Assembly (NCBI GenBank): GCA_902728285.1 | Contig: CACVBU010000575.1 | Span: 445,298-509,297, forward strand | Direction of reading: 5' to 3' | Length of the DNA stretch: 64,000 nt | Source: Clytia hemisphaerica | Taxonomy: Eukaryota > Cnidaria > Hydrozoa > Leptothecata > Clytiidae | In this document: in pieces, positions 1-20,920 of the stretch | Position numbering within the stretch: the first letter of the stretch is position 1 | Layout: each line of letters begins with the position of its first letter | Notes under the pieces: generated by a model | Told to the model about the DNA's origin: nothing | Seen by the model: the letters and a program-made list of their open reading frames with translations, nothing else | Databases searched by the model: none | Made by a program: the position numbers and the translations under genes

Positions 1-282
1 GTCTTTCAAAACGAAAGTAAAATCAGCCCGTACTCGAAATCCCGTAATCTTTGATATACCGTGAGATCAGGTAACTTGCATCAGTTGTCAGTGGAGGCTA
101 GCATGTTTTAGACTTTAAACTCTTACCGTGAAGTCTGGTAACTTGCATCAGTGGAGGGAAACATGCATAGCCATCAAATGACTGACCAATCAAAGCAGCA
201 GAATTTCAAAACAAATGAACTACGCAGCTCCGGTCGCAGCTCTACTCTACCATTTTTGTTTTGATTTAACTTTGTATTGGGC

Positions 283-580
283 CATTCCAGTTTTTATTCG
301 TTACCCCCCAATGGACGACATGGAATTTCCGTAGCAAATTGCTTTCAAGAAAGTCCGGAATTTCCGTAACAAATTTACAAAATACCTATCATCAAAACCG
401 TGGAATTCCGTTACTGTAACATAAAAAAATCATGGAATTCCAATACTTTAATGCAAAATTAAGTAAAATTCATGGAATTCCGATGGAATTTCTCTTTAAA
501 GTTTGCCTGGAATTCCGTGCCAAAATTTATTTCAAAAATTGATGTCATCCATTAGGGGGTAATTTTTTTTTTCTGGAATG
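283..580. mobile_element. Short TIR element with TGGAATTCCG-like subterminal repeats
   Basis: Ends CATTCCAG...CTGGAATG are inverted and continue into GTTACCCCCCAATGG / CCATTAGGGGGTAAT. The inside holds at least six variants of TGGAATTCCG, itself a palindrome. It is a non-coding MITE-like element. No target duplication was recognised. Confidence 0.7.
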
Positions 581-626
581 ATGACCAGCCAGGTCATTCA
601 TTTGAGGCTAGTATAGGGAAATTGAA

Positions 627-1035
627 CAATACACCGTTTAGGAGTGTCGACTGCGCACGCGTCAATCCAATTTTCCATTGTTTTGATTTTAGCGATCACG
701 GAAAATTCACTCTCCTCCGTAAAAACACGGTAGGTAAACATCTGGTTCTCATAAGGAAACATAGCAGAAAAACGGTAGGTAAAGAACTCCTTTTAATCAT
801 AACTTCTTTTCCTCTTGATGAATTTTTGTGAAATTTTCAGGAGAGACTTATAAAATTATCATTGGTATCATGTTCAAATATCTAAATCATTCTCTTTAAA
901 GGAGAGACAAAAATTCACAATGTTTACATTCCTCTAACCTTTCACAGTACTAAAGTGCGCATTTTTACCTACCATTTTTACCGGGCCTCTGCAATGGAGT
1001 ACCGTGAAATGGCGAGACTCCTAAACGGTGTATTG
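627..1035. mobile_element. TIR element, CAATACACC family
   Basis: About 23 bp of inverted repeat: CAATACACCGTTTAGGAG at the left and CTCCTAAACGGTGTATTG at the right. The element is 409 bp and non-coding. A second element with the same first nine bases is at 35766-36144. Subterminal ACGGTAGGTAAA-type repeats lie at 727-785. Confidence 0.75.
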
Positions 1036-1513
1036 AATTGAATTGAATATATTTTTCAGGATAACCCCTTACGAAAATTGCATAGAATCGCAGTGCTCCG
1101 CAACTTTAGCATTGTCAATCATCGCCGCACTGCGCTTTGATGGGAAATATCAAGAAGGGTGAAAATATACTTTGGGGCCAGGCTTTCATCTATCTCACAT
1201 CTAACTGTCTGAATTTATTCAGGCTATATGTTTTTCTTTGGGAAAAAAGACAAGCTAACAAACTGACTTTGATAGACGGAAAAATAAATAAAATAAGTAC
1301 CTTTCATATGGTAGTTATCCAGACTTTATTCAGATGTTCTTTCTTAGGTTTTCCACAAAAATTGATTGAGATCTTCCACCTTTTGGTGCTGGTGGGAGCA
1401 CAAAGTATCGCCTTTAGTCTTTAAAATGTTTACATAGCCCGAAAAGTAACCCGGAAAATCCGATTCAATTATTTTGGCGGGAAATTCTAAATGATTGTGT
1501 TGAAAGTGGTAAA

Positions 1514-1726
1514 GGGGGGGGTTTTCAGGGGTCTTAAATACCGTCATACCGACAAAAATTTGGGTCAAATACCGTAGTACCGTCGATAAAAGAAGCCTAA
1601 TTACCTAAATACCGATACCGGTAGAAAATGAAATACCGTAATCCCGTCGTTTTTTTCTGGTAATACCGATTTACCGGGGATAAAAAGGCCCAATACCGTC
1701 GTACCGTAAAAGTGAAACCCCCCCCC
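1514..1726. mobile_element. TIR element with ATACCGT subterminal repeats
   Basis: A run of G followed by TTTTC at the left mirrors GAAACCCCCCCCC at the right. Between them are about ten copies of ATACCG / GTACCGT in both orientations. It is a short foldback-like, non-coding element. Confidence 0.6.
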
Positions 1727-2733
1727 GGTAAAAATCTCGGACTGATTGATTGAAACTTTATGGGCCTTTATGGTTTATGATGACGAAACTTATGTTGGAA
1801 CAACGATGTAAAAATAATAGATAACCAACTTGCCTTGATTCTCAAAAAACATCCGTGTTACGGTTGTAAAAATATTAATGACATTTTGCATCGTAAAAAG
1901 TGCAATTAAATAAAAACTTGCTTCATTTGCAGCCTTCTATTGGACAAAATCGATCACGTGATGTATATTTTTCCAAAATTTGGGTTAGAAAAAGTGTATT
2001 TTCCTATAGGCAGCCTCACAGAAGGAATTTTTTAATTAGATATTATTGTTCTATAAACATTCATCTGTTTATTTTGTATCAGGCAACCTTCATGCACTTT
2101 TCATTCGTGAGATATCGTACTTCAAATCACACATATATTTTTCAGATAACAGCATTTTATGAGCGTTTATTTATCCAGATGAAGATTAAGTGGTATCAGG
2201 CCGATCCGTAGTCAATTTGTCTAAAGATTGGTAGCTTTATCTTTTGAAAACAATTCCAAAATTTGCAGTAAATAACAATTCAAATTTTCTATCAATTCAG
2301 TGGATGTCAAAAAGTGTGTCAAAATCTAGCTAAAACCATAACACGCACTGCACACAGAGCTTTTTAAAGGAGTGCTCATTTCAATAGGAAAACAATGGTT
2401 GTTCTCTTGGGAGAACTGCCTTCTAGAGGTAGTTGGTTATCTATTATTTTTACATCGTTGGTTGGAAGTTTATCGTGGATCCAGAGATTTACGTTTGGCT
2501 GTTTGGCTACGTTTCGAGAGATTCTTCTCCCATCATCGGGCAAAGTGGAGGATGTTTCCCCACTATTTGTACTAATATAATAATAGACCTTTTGATTACC
2601 CATAATTATCAAAATCTAAACTTAATTTGGTCGTTTTTTCATTTCAACTATAATTCTGCCTTAGAGAAGACTGGCTAATTTAGTTCGCTTATTTCGGTGT
2701 AATTTTTAAATTTGGCGATGCTTTATTGTTTTG

Positions 2734-2952
2734 CACGTTTTTTATAAGAACAAACTATATAAGAAAATAAGGCTTCGATGGCCAAAATATTAAGAACAAG
2801 TTAACAGTTAAGAACATTTTAAGGCCTCGCGGACTAAAACACCCAATTTCTTAGGAAAATGGACAAAAATACTCAAAAATGGCGAAAATAAAAACATGTT
2901 AAGAACATCCGAAGGCTTCAAAAAATTTGGATGTTATTATAAAAAAATGTGT
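2734..2952. mobile_element. TIR element, TATAAGAACA family, copy 1
   Basis: Ends CACGTTTTTTATAAGAACA and its inverted counterpart. Inside are repeated TTAAGAACA words and the phrases AAGGCTTCGA / GAAGGCTTCA. Two more copies lie side by side at 53745-54000 and 54001-54206. Confidence 0.75.
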
Positions 2953-3524
2953 ATCAGAATAAGGATTGACCAGTTTGCGGATAGTTCTTTCCTTAAACGT
3001 TTTGATGGTCAACTTGTTCATTTATATTAGGGAAAACCAAAAAGGAGAGATGGGCCAACGAGCATAAAATTTAAATTAAAGGTATCATGACATTTATTTT
3101 AGTGTTATACGTTGCTATAAAAATCATTCATATGAAAAAAATTATTCCTAACAAGAGACCACTTTTACCATTTACATACTTCAAAAAATTAATGATTCCT
3201 AAAAGAATGCGTTCGATCCCCGATAGATGTAAAAAAGGTGCTTAAAATAATTTACAAGCTGCGTGAAAAATGAAAATGAAATTGAATTTGCGTACAAAAA
3301 ATAACGTAAAAATATTACAATGAACAATGCAAAAAGATGAACGAATAAACAAAAAATAATTCTCAACTCAATAAACAAATCAAAATAAAAAAAAATCAAT
3401 CAAATAATCATTACAAAATCAACATTTTTTTTACAGAAAATCTAATTTCGTTTTAAACCGTAAGGATGACGAGGGAAAACAGCGTCCCTTTTGAAAGCGC
3501 TTGAAGGGAGTTATGATAGGGCGT

Positions 3525-10359
<6,835 letters not shown>

Positions 10360-10802
10360 GATGGCGGCAAGGTGATTTTTATTATTTGGTGTTACTGTGT
10401 ATTTAGTTGAATCCTCTATAAAATATAAAAATTAAAAATATGTTTTAGTATGAGGAAATTATGAAACGAGGCGGAGACACGGTCGTTGAACCCTTTGGTC
10501 TAGTTAAAAAGAGAGCATCTAATCTCATTAAGAGCCAAATAATAAACAACCAAATATCATTAGCTAGATATATTATGAATGCATTACAAAAAATGATAAA
10601 GAAATAAAAAAGAGACCATAAAAAATCAAACACTACAAAAGGTTATAATAATTACAAATTTAAAAAAATGCAAAAATGAAAAAAATGCAAAAATGAAATA
10701 CGTAACAGATTTTCAAATGACGCTCACAATAAAAAAACAATAAATTCAATTATAAATTAGGATTAAAAATCACATTAAAAACAAATCATTTTCATTTTAA
10801 AT

Positions 10803-13301
10803 TTATGCAGGGATTCCAGCAGTGATTGAGGATTCAATGCCACATTCATTTCCTCCACGTTTAATCTTGAAAAACCCTTTAAAAAAAGAAGCCAATATAA
10901 TATATAAACTATTTCCAACCTTCTCACTTTTCATACGCTATCAAAGTAATACACCTATCAACCCTTGAATGTGCAGTTGGCTTCCGAAGGGCCTGGGAAT
11001 GAATTTACAAGGAAATAACATCAAGATTTTTAAAATCTTTAAGAATGTCAGACATTAACCTGTAATCTCGAACCCAGTTTCCTCAGATAGAAAAAAAAAT
11101 TCTTTCTGAGCAGAAAACGAACCTTTGTTTCCCCAGTCTGGATTCCATGAGTTGGCAACCAACCTACATAAATGATAGATTAAAATATTACTTTCGGCTA
11201 TCTAAGTCTTGTAATACTGATGAAAGGCAGGAAAAAATGAGTTAGTTGCAAATACCTGCTTGCAAAATTGAAATCCGGATACTTACATGGATTTTAGGAG
11301 ATAAATGTTGGGTTCTTTTCTTAATGTAAGTTTTATTGAAACTGTCTGAAACTATTTGCAGCAAAAAAAAATTTATTATTAAGGTCACAATTTCGATATA
11401 GATTTTCCTTACCAGTAAGGTGTTCCGTTCTCAGTGCCCCATCCAAGGATTTTGATGGCATGACCACCAAGTTGTGATCCAGTGGTGTGTTGATAAACAC
11501 CTATAACAAAAAAGAAAAATGTTATTTTGTTGGCATCACTAACACTGATCACACAAAGTTAAAGATACATTATTTATTTATTAATTTTTCATCAGACAAC
11601 TCTACTTGAAATACTGTCCAAATCAAACAGGAGAACTTTTAAAATATGGGTAATTTACATCTTTTACCGCTTTAAGAGTATATCCAGTATAAGTGAGCCA
11701 GCTCTACATATTTCAAATCTTCCATGAAATTCAAACCTGATTTGTAGTTGGGGAAGTCAGCATAGACAGTGAAAGCTCCTTCAACTGGTCCATTGGTCAT
11801 AATGTCTGTCATGATTTTGGTTTGGTCGCTTGAAACAGTGTATTTGGTTTTAACGTAATGTCTGTCTTCAGTGTAGCTGACATTGTAGCCTAGAACATAA
11901 TTTGGATTATTAAATAATATAAATCATTATGATTATTGATATTAACTTCAATAACTTTTTCTTTTCATATTTGTTATTAGGTTTTAGAAATTTCATGTTT
12001 ATTGTACACCAAATTTAGATAAATAACCTTTCCACATGATGAAAATAGATCAAACCTTGTCTGCATTCTTTCTCACAGCTTGGTGTATGAGAATCTCCAG
12101 AGCATGGTTTCAAGTGTCCAGTAGTGTGGTGTTCACAGGCTGGGATGCTGTATGGTCTACAGCCTTCCTTGGTACTGTATTGTCCACCGGTAACACATCC
12201 AGTTCTTTTGAAAAAGTTCCAGGCACCTCCGAGGAAACCTCCATTGCAACCCATTCCACACCAGAAACCACAACAAGAAAGAAGATCTTCAGCAGAGATG
12301 TGAGGTTTCTTTTCACCGTTCGATGCAATACAGATACGATCAGTAAAAGCTTCTACAGCACCAAATGCCTGTTGTGAAAAAATATATAAAATTTTGCTAG
12401 GTACAAAAAATCAGCTCAAGGAATGAATTAGTTAGCCATCTCTGTTATAAAAAATACAAGACACTCCTAATCCTAAGATCTTTAGAATAAATTGTGAGGT
12501 TAGGCAAAAGCGATAGACACAACTGCAACGCCCTCAAACACAACTTCCCATATGACGAAGCATAAATAGTGAAAGCCTTTTTCGGCCAATGGCATAATCC
12601 CTTCAGTGCTCTTTAGATTTTGTTTTAAATTCTTTGAACAACATACCCAGCAGCTGCCACAGTTTCCTTGGTCACGGACTTCTTTTGTGCTTGGACAAAT
12701 CTCTCCCCATTTTGTACGAGAGTCAAATTCATCTGGCAGCTCAACTGTTTCAAAATCTTGTTTCTCTAAAATAAAATATCATGAAAGAATAATTATCCCC
12801 TATTCTCTAAAATATATTTAGATGTTTTATCTGAAGAGTGTTCCTAGAGACTTCTCTTAAAATGCCCAAAGTGAAGAATAAAAACGACACTAATGAAATA
12901 TAAGAGTGTTCAGACCGTATCAACTCAATCAATTCTTGTCTTATAGAACTCATGTCAATGTCACATGTGTCATCCAACACTCAAAGTATATTATTTAACT
13001 TCCAAAGTAAAAGCAAAGAAAAAACTTGTATAAGATAAATATTGAAAAGATAAATATTGATCAAGTGATAATCATGTGTACCTGGCAATGATTCTCTGAT
13101 GGGGTCATCAAGAAAAGTTCCACATAAATGCTTCAAATAAGCATGGTCAACATTGGCATCAAAATTATGACCGGCTTTCCATGTTGTTTGTTTACTATTG
13201 ACTTCATCAATGATATCTTGAAACAAAGGGTTGTATAAACCATTTTGTGATGGTTTTGCAAAAGCAACTGATAATAGACAACACAATGCCAGAGCATTCA
13301 T
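10803..13301 (-). CDS. Cathepsin B-like cysteine protease, copy 2 (7 exons, 335 aa)
   Basis: Second cathepsin B. Exons on the minus strand: 13301-13082, 12765-12647, 12368-12056, 11889-11737, 11500-11413, 11163-11123, 10876-10803. They total 1008 nt and are in phase throughout. Residues 1-15 form a signal peptide ([12 protein letters not shown] core) and the propeptide carries TTWKAGHNF. Catalytic Cys112 is in QGNCGSCW, His282 in GGHAIKI and Asn302 in VANSW. The occluding loop [12 protein letters not shown] (183-194) is present. The 119-, 153-, 88-, 41- and 74-nt exons have the same length as in copy 1, which shows tandem duplication. The 313-nt third exon corresponds to two exons of copy 1, so one intron differs between the copies. 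A splice-acceptor-like TTTTTGCAG lies directly before the ATG, so a 5' untranslated intron is possible. Catalytic residues are intact and the gene looks functional. Confidence 0.96.
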
Positions 13302-13636
13302 CCTGCAAAAAATTACAGCACTTTTTAACAGCTAATAATTAGAATTTAGCTTCTAATAAATATCAATTACAGTTATAGTATAGCAGTATGGAATTAAAAT
13401 ACTTTCAGACATAATTTTGAATTTTTTATTTTATTTTGCTTTTTTGAGTAGTGAATCTTTTTGAAACAGAGATGACAGTTCAAAAAATTACTTGATTTTT
13501 GCCAATTGTTTTAATAAACAGGGGTTTTAGTATCATTTTATCATGAACTCGAGCATCAGCAGTTTGTAAAATTTAGGGCAAAAGGGGTACCCCAATAAGT
13601 AGCTCAATTAAGGGCCCCATTGGGGTACCCTACCTT
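13302..13636. other. Upstream region of cathepsin B copy 2
   Basis: This holds the presumed promoter and 5' untranslated exon of the upstream cathepsin B gene. It is AT-rich. I see no defined TATA or binding-site cluster that I would defend. Confidence 0.3.
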
Positions 13637-13872
13637 TTAAGGGCTACATACACTACACAATATATTGTCAGGCAATATATTGATGATATATTGCTGAGTG
13701 TTAGAAATATATTGATAAGGTATCTGCAAGTTATCTCAATTTGCAATATTCCAACAATATAAATTTCTTTTTATAATAAAGCACCTGTTCTTTACTCCGT
13801 ACATTACGATCTGAAAACTATATTGTGAAATATTGTTTGTCAATATATTGTGTAGTCTAAGTAGCCCTTTAG
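13637..13872. mobile_element. TIR element with CAATATATTG repeats
   Basis: TTTAAGGGCTACATACACTA at the left pairs with TAGTCTAAGTAGCCCTTTA at the right. CAATATATTG and ATATATTG words recur inside. It lies near an outer inverted pair GGGGTACCCC / GGGGTACCC (13588, 13622). Non-coding. Confidence 0.65.
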
Positions 13873-14323
13873 GAACACCCAGATGGGGTTTAAAATAATA
13901 TATGTCTTCTCACAAATCCAAAAATTATAACCTGAAAAATCGGAACAGGGGCTAAGGAGGTATTTCTGTACAATGGTAATCATACTCATCTTTTTTCAGT
14001 TTTAATTTCAGACGCCATTGTGAATTATATTTTTTCGATGTCTGTACATTTCTCATTACCTCTATGAAATTGACTAGTTTACCCTCGGGAGTGTAGCACC
14101 TTTGGTTTAAGCTTTTTCAAAGTTTGATTTGATGTTTTGTTGTAAAAAATTAACTCCCATCTGGGTGTTAACAAATTTGTTTTGATACTTCAATCAAGTT
14201 TATCAATTAAACTTTTACCATCCCATAATCACAACCAAATGTATTTTTAAAGCATTTTAAAAGTACATAATTTGAAGAAGTAATTTTAACAATCTAAATA
14301 CACAATTTAATCACATCAAATAT

Positions 14324-17018
14324 CCAGACGGTGTCAATTGAACAACTTCAAACAAAAATTGCAATCGAACCAATTGAACATAATCGAACGCGATAGAATA
14401 ATTGCGATTGGATTGTAGATTGTAATCGAATCTCAATCGCACGGCAGATTCCTGGGTAATCAGTGGTCAAAGCAAGATTTTCGTCTGAGACGGAAAATGG
14501 ATTTTACACAGCAAATTAGCACATATTCTTGAACTTTTGGTGAATTATGCAGGATTTTGAGACGGAAAAGTCTCTCTATATACTTCTCTGAGACGGAAAT
14601 CCGTCTGAGACGGAAGAACTTTTAACACTGGGTAATATTTGATTGCGTTCGAGTAAGGTTAAATTGGTTCATTGATAGTTGACTATGTTCGATTGATTGT
14701 CAATTACATTCGATTAATCTTCGATTTCGATCGATTACGATTATGTTTGATGAGTTTTTCACTCTGTTAGAGCTTTCTAGAGTATGGGCGGCTGAGTGCC
14801 TAAGTACCGTACAAACAGTATAGACCTAACTCTTCATACAAAAATTACGGGAAATGCATGCTTGGACTTTGTACCTTATGCTGCACGCAAGCACTTAAGC
14901 CAAAGTCCTGCAAAGGTGGGACAAAAATCAGTTTTTTGAAGTTTGCAGATGCTAATCAAAAATTAACCCCTGTTTTGTGACATTTTTTATGTCATCCACT
15001 ATTTTACTCATAGAATGAGGCCATCATGTGGCTTACATGTCAAAATACATCCATGGTTAAGCTGAATAATTTATCTACCTGTTGCAAAAAGAACGAAATT
15101 TTGTGGCTTACTCAACTTAAATATATTAAAGCATGAAGTGTGAGTAAAATATGTGGCTGACAAAAAAGCCACATTTAACAACGCAAAAGTATGTACATTT
15201 AACACTTTTTGGAAAATTCAGCCTTTCTTCTTTCAAGTCTAGAAGGTCCCATTCAGAGATCACTTTTCAATATCGTGTGGCTTACACTTTAAAAAAAAAC
15301 TAGAATTTTTTATCTGCAGCCACAATTTTGACTCAAATAACAAAATTTTTTTTTTAATCATATCTCCACGTTGAGGTCTATTACCCTGTGAAATCTCTAT
15401 GGCTGACTCAAAAAATATGAAGAGTTATTCCAAAAAGTTGATTTTGAGCATTTTTTACAATGTCACACTATTTTTGATTAGCATCTGCAAAAAAACGCCA
15501 CATAGAAGATTTTTCAAATTCAGTATGTGAATAGAGCAGTAAAAAATACAACTTTTCTATTTTTTTTTTCATTTTTTTTTTGCAAAAGTTCTAGGAATGA
15601 AAATAAAGGGATAATGATGATTGAATACTATCCATTGATGATCCACGGCACTATGGTAAAGCTAGAATCGCTCCGCGAACTCTTTGCTTGAGAAAATGAT
15701 TGACAGATTGAAGTTTTTCACCCGCGCAGGCGTTCTCAGCTCAATCCTCGGACCGCACTAAAAATGGTAGACTAAACTGTGATAGATCATTTCGCTGGAA
15801 GTTGTTGGAATGTTTACAAGGCTGTTGACAGAAAATTGGTTTGTTTTATTGTCAATGATGATAGTGCGGTTATTAATTTTGTTAGATCTGACAAATTGAT
15901 GTTGGTAAGTGCACTTTATAGTTTTGATTCCCATTGACAGTGTAGCTGGAACCTCGATATTCCAGGATTAGAAAAAGCTATACCTGTCATCTACTTTCTT
16001 TAAGAATCAACAAGCCATCAACATCGATAAATTACACACATTTCCTCAGAAACTTTTAAAATTATCCAATCATCTGCCATTATACTTTCTTCAAGCCGTT
16101 CCAAAATTAACCAATCGGGGTAAGGTATTGAAATTCCTATGGGAGTTCTTTTTTGAGATTTGTAAAATAGCTAAGTCAGCAAAAAAACTTTTCCGGGGGG
16201 TTTGAGGAATAAACGTAATATTCAACCTATATTTAAATTTGCGCTCAAAAATACTTAAATAAATAAATAAATAAATAAATAAGTTAATAATATTCAATAT
16301 ACTATTTGTATCTCTCAGAAAATAAACACTTACATAACGACATAGTTTATCATTTGGAATAGCCCCGTGTTTGGACCATTTTATCGTGGGCGCAAAATAG
16401 GGCGGAAACTAAGTAGCACCCTCAGTGCAAGATTGCCGCCTCATCTTTATTCGACCGCGCGAAAACGCGAGCTTATCATTTTTTCTAGCGCGCTCAAGGG
16501 AAAAAGGAAAGTGATCGATATTCTTTGAAGGAAAAATGTCAGAAACAAACCCAAAGACCAAAAGATGTATTTTGTTGTTGAGAATCGATCCTGTGAAGAT
16601 GAACAAATTTCTGCTATGCGTTCGAATTTCGATCTTCCTTAAGGTAAAGAGGTTGCGAGATTTGGGTTAGCGAGGCAAAAATCGCTAAAAAACTAGTAAA
16701 ATCGTAATCCTCAAAAATCGAAGTTCCACCCTCACTGATTGAAGAATCATATTCTGGTTTTCAAGTTATTAGATGCTGTTTTAGAGCTTCAGAGCTAGCC
16801 TGACAAAGCGAATAAAATCTAATACAATTGAATCAATTGAACGTAATATTGAACGTAATTGAATACAATCAAACATAATTGAAGCAATCGAACGGCAAAT
16901 CCTGGGTAATATTCGATTGCGATTTGATTGCGTTTGACAATCGTATTGCAATTATTAGATTGTTTTCAATTGCGTTCAATTGATTCGGCATTCGATTCGT
17001 TCGATTGACACCGTCTGG
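14324..17018. mobile_element. 2.7-kb TIR element, CCAGACGGTGTCAATTGAAC ends
   Basis: CCAGACGGTGTCAATTGAAC at the left is mirrored by TCGATTGACACCGTCTGG at the right. Subterminal zones on both sides (14340-14450 and 14630-14760; 16815-16990) are dense in CAATCGAA / TTCGATTG / AATTGAAC words in both orientations. Inside are GAGACGGAAA repeats (14485-14620) and an inner inverted pair GCAGATGCTAATCAAAAATT (14947) with its mirror (15470-15490). No coding sequence is recognised. Confidence 0.75.
16257..16282. repeat. AAAT microsatellite
   Basis: About six copies of the tetranucleotide AAAT in a row, inside the 2.7-kb TIR element. Confidence 0.9.
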
Positions 17019-18500
17019 AAATAGCAAATATCAAACATTTTTTGTTTTGTGTTGTTTTTCTCTAGAGACTTTTTTCCAGCGTGTGCGATTGATTGACATG
17101 TCAAAGTGACAGAGTGTCGATAGCAGATCTCACAATTTTCTGCGGAAGAACAGACTTCTTTTGATATCTGTGACACAGACTGTCTGTGTTTGGATGCTTG
17201 CTTGCTTCACAAGTGTTTTAACCGGTATTCCAACGAAGCCATATTTTGGTTTGTACAGAAATTTCGCCCGCTCAAATCAAAACAACAAAATGGTCAATCT
17301 CACTAAAGTAAAACATTGCCGCCACGGCATTTCCCTGGATAAAAATTCTGGTCACGTGATCATCCGTGATTTTAGACCAATGAAAACGCTTCATTTCCCC
17401 AGATTAAAGTTGTGTCTACACTAACACGCGGGAAGTACCGTAGGTCGGGGAAACTTCGGACAGATTTTCAAGTTTTTTCTTTATTTCTCCTGGAATATGA
17501 AAAAAAGATCAACCAAACTTACTGTACATAACATTTGTGTTATTGTCTTTCAGAAAACAATCGTTACAAGTAAATCAGCCAGGTCATTATGAAAGAAACA
17601 CCATCTCAATTTCAGAAAGGTCAACTTCTTAAAATGTTAAACTTCGGAATGATTTGCCGTCACTCCAACGATCTACCATCATGACTGGATACTGCGCTAT
17701 TTCAAAACAAAAACATTGAATTTGAAGTGCCATTTGTTGAAAAATACCAAGAGACAAATTCGTGTGAGCCGAGAAATTAACGACAGAAAGATACGAATTG
17801 CGCTTAATTGGTCATTAATTTTCTGGGCGTGCGATGGAAGTGTGAATAATAAAACTAATCAACCAATCATTAGTTTTTATGGACGCTAAACACATGATGA
17901 GAGGGTCTTCCTCAGAGTGAATTGGTGAAACAAACACGTTTTATAAGAACTTTTTCAATTAGACTGTCTCGTTTCCTTATGATACTATCATATCGTTATA
18001 TTTCATTAGATATTTTTCTTATTTTTCGCGGGACTTTTGGATGCTAAGTTCTGAGTATTATTTTTTTCGGAAGCCCATAAACTTTTCCGACTTTCAAATA
18101 AAGTAACAACGGTCTTTTTAAAACACCCTTGTGTCGAATCCCGCTCCACTTGAAAAATTGGACCGAGATTTCGCACCCGGTGGGGAAACATCTTTTCAAT
18201 TTCAACCTCATTAGGAAATTGAAAAAAGCACTTCAAAACGATCCCCAACAAATTTTGATAAAAATTTCAACCCTATTTTTAATTTCGCTTAGCGAAAGTA
18301 TTACGATAGCCTTTCTGCGGCGGCGGCGGGGGAGAATTTTTTTGGGGCGAAGATTATGGCGTTGGCGTTTGACCCGGGCGTTCTCTTGTTAGTTGGTTCA
18401 GTATATACTATGGAGATAATCATAAGTCGCGTTTTTTTTGCTCGAATATTAATTCCACAAATTTAAGCATATAACTGATTGTTTTTTTATTTTTTTTCTT

Positions 18501-19140
18501 ATAAGCATATACTTTATAAGAATCAACTCAATAACTCATGATAGACGGTGATATACCTTTCGATAATTAGTTCTTACAAAGTAAACAAGGGACAGCAACA
18601 ATATAGCATATTTATTTTTCTTTAAGCATATACTTTATAAGAATCAACTCAATAACTCATGATAGACGGTGATATACCTTTCGGTAATTAGTTCTTACAA
18701 AGTAAACAAGGGACAGCAAATAATATGAGCATATTTATTTTTCTTATAAGCATATACTTTATAAGAATCAACTCAATAACTCATGATAGACGGTGATATA
18801 TCTTTCGGTAATTAGTTCTTACAAAGTAAACAAGGGATGGCGAACAATATGAGCATATTTATTTTTCTTATAAGCATATACTTTATAAGAATCAACTCAA
18901 TAACTCATGATAGACGGTGATATATCTTTCGGTAATTAGTTCTTACAAAGTAAACAAGGGATGGCGTAAAGTATGAGTATTTTTACTTTTCTTGTAAGCA
19001 TATACTTTATAAGAATCAACTCAATAACTCTTGATAGACGGTGAGATACCTTTCGGTAATTAGTTCTTACAAAGTAAACAAGGGACGGCGCACAATGTGA
19101 GCATATTTATTTTTTATAAGCATATACTTTGTAAGAGTTC
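18501..19140. repeat. Tandem array of about 122-bp units (five full copies plus part)
   Basis: AAGCATATACTTTATAAGAA recurs at about 18503, 18624, 18748, 18872, 18996 and, with one change, 19118. Units share CATGATAGACGGTGATATA and TTCTTACAAAGTAAACAAGG. Copies differ at few positions, so the array is young. Diverged copies lie inverted at about 28785-29095. Confidence 0.93.
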
Positions 19141-20920
19141 TTAAAAATTAAACAGCAATTGTTCTTAAATTGGTCTTATTTTTTTAGCGATTTTAAGCCT
19201 CCTTGTTCTTGTAAAATTGTTTCATCAAGGCTCGATGTAAAGTAGATTTCAGATTAGCTTTAATCTCTACTTCTTCTTTTTCCCATGCGGTTCAAATTCT
19301 AGGCGAAATTTTCGACTTCATGTCGTCTTGTTTATGTGTTGTTTTGAGTGAAGATCCACCGGGGCTGTGTGAAACATGGGTGTTATAGAGATATAAGCGA
19401 GAGAGCTAAATGTTCATGTTCTGTTTCAAGTTTTATTTTTCGCAATATGGGAATTTAGTTTTGATTCCTGTATACATTCCCGTATTACGTATACATGCAC
19501 TTTAGTAGTTTCAGTGAAATCGGAATCAAAGCAGCATAAAGCCATCGCTGTGGACAAATGGGTGTTTTTTATACAAGTCAAGTGAAATTTAATGTTTGCC
19601 AAAAATATCGCTTTAAATAACTTAAGTCACTGTTGACTTTCATATTCAACTTGACTATACTAGGAGGCCACTGCTTTTTTCTACACAGCCAGTGGAATAA
19701 TAAATCCCAGGCTTTGATGAGGTTTCCAATTTATCAAGAGATAGAAAATTGACTTTCTATTCAACAGTAGACTACAATTTTGATTTAGATAATTGTTCGA
19801 CGATGGACCAGGTGGACGTGCGAGGAAGTTAGCGCGATCAAGATCGTGGTTAAAAGTAACCCAATATACTACACAAGGCTTGCAACGAAATGCGTACTGT
19901 AAATCACGAATTAAATACTAATTAAATGTTTTGTTACCAGTGGGACTACGGGCGGTTCATAAGTTCGTCGATGCAGGCTTTATAGATTAGATTAAAAAGA
20001 GATGAAAAGAAATAAATACAAAATACCTACCGAGTAAGTAAGAGCTTCAATGGTAGACTAGAAACATAATATTGTACGTAATTTTGCTTCATTACCGCTG
20101 TATATGTCTTACCTTATTTTAAATAAGACACCCCTATCTCACAGTGGCCCCGGTGGATTTTTTTCCAACAGAGGGGATAAAAATTTCCATTATTATTTTT
20201 GCCAAATTTTCCAGTGGGGCTGGAGGATCTGTGACACAGGGGTGTAATAAGCACATACCATTTGACGGGTTTGAAATTTTCGAACTTATCGTCTTTTGAT
20301 TTGAGTTAAAGGTTAAATGTTACGATTACGAAATTTAGTTTGTTAATACAGCCAAAATATATCGACTATATACACCCACTTGCGCATTTAAGACAATAGA
20401 GCAAGTATGTCGGAAGCATACGAAGGAGTGCAACGCTCGTTAAAAGACAATGAATTTACAATTACAAATATCTGGTTCCTCTGATAAGTTCGATATGGTC
20501 TAAAACCACCTATAACCCTCCAGTAACATAGTGATAGATACAGAGGTTTCTTGAGTCAAAATGATTTGTAAGCCAGCTGTAAGAACCATCGGCTGTCATA
20601 TCACCAAAGCAGCCTTTTTGCTAATGATATTTCGATTATCAATTTGCAGTATTTTTTTCACCGGGGACACATTCATTACCATTAGGCAAAGAAGGAACAG
20701 GTAAACAGGTTCTATCACAACCATTCAATACAAAATGTTTAAGTGGAAACACCCCTGTTATGACTACCGAAATGATAAAAGTGTTTAACCTATTTTAGCT
20801 ATCGTTAAGGGGCTGAATGATAATAACTTAGGGGTAGTTTTCACGTCAAAGCCGCAATAAAAAGATTATATTTATTTTGGAGAAATTAGGCACCTGGATC
20901 TGGCCAAATCACTGATCACT

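Noticed and set aside
12036..12377. 113-codon plus-strand frame over cathepsin B copy 2
   Set aside because: It is the antisense shadow of the 313-nt cathepsin exon.
17161..17424. 87-codon frame between two large TIR elements
   Set aside because: No recognisable motif, no splice partner, and it is squeezed between element ends at 17018 and 17438.
18501..19140. CRISPR-like array
   Set aside because: Direct repeats of whole 122-bp units without unique spacers, in an animal genome; this is an ordinary satellite.
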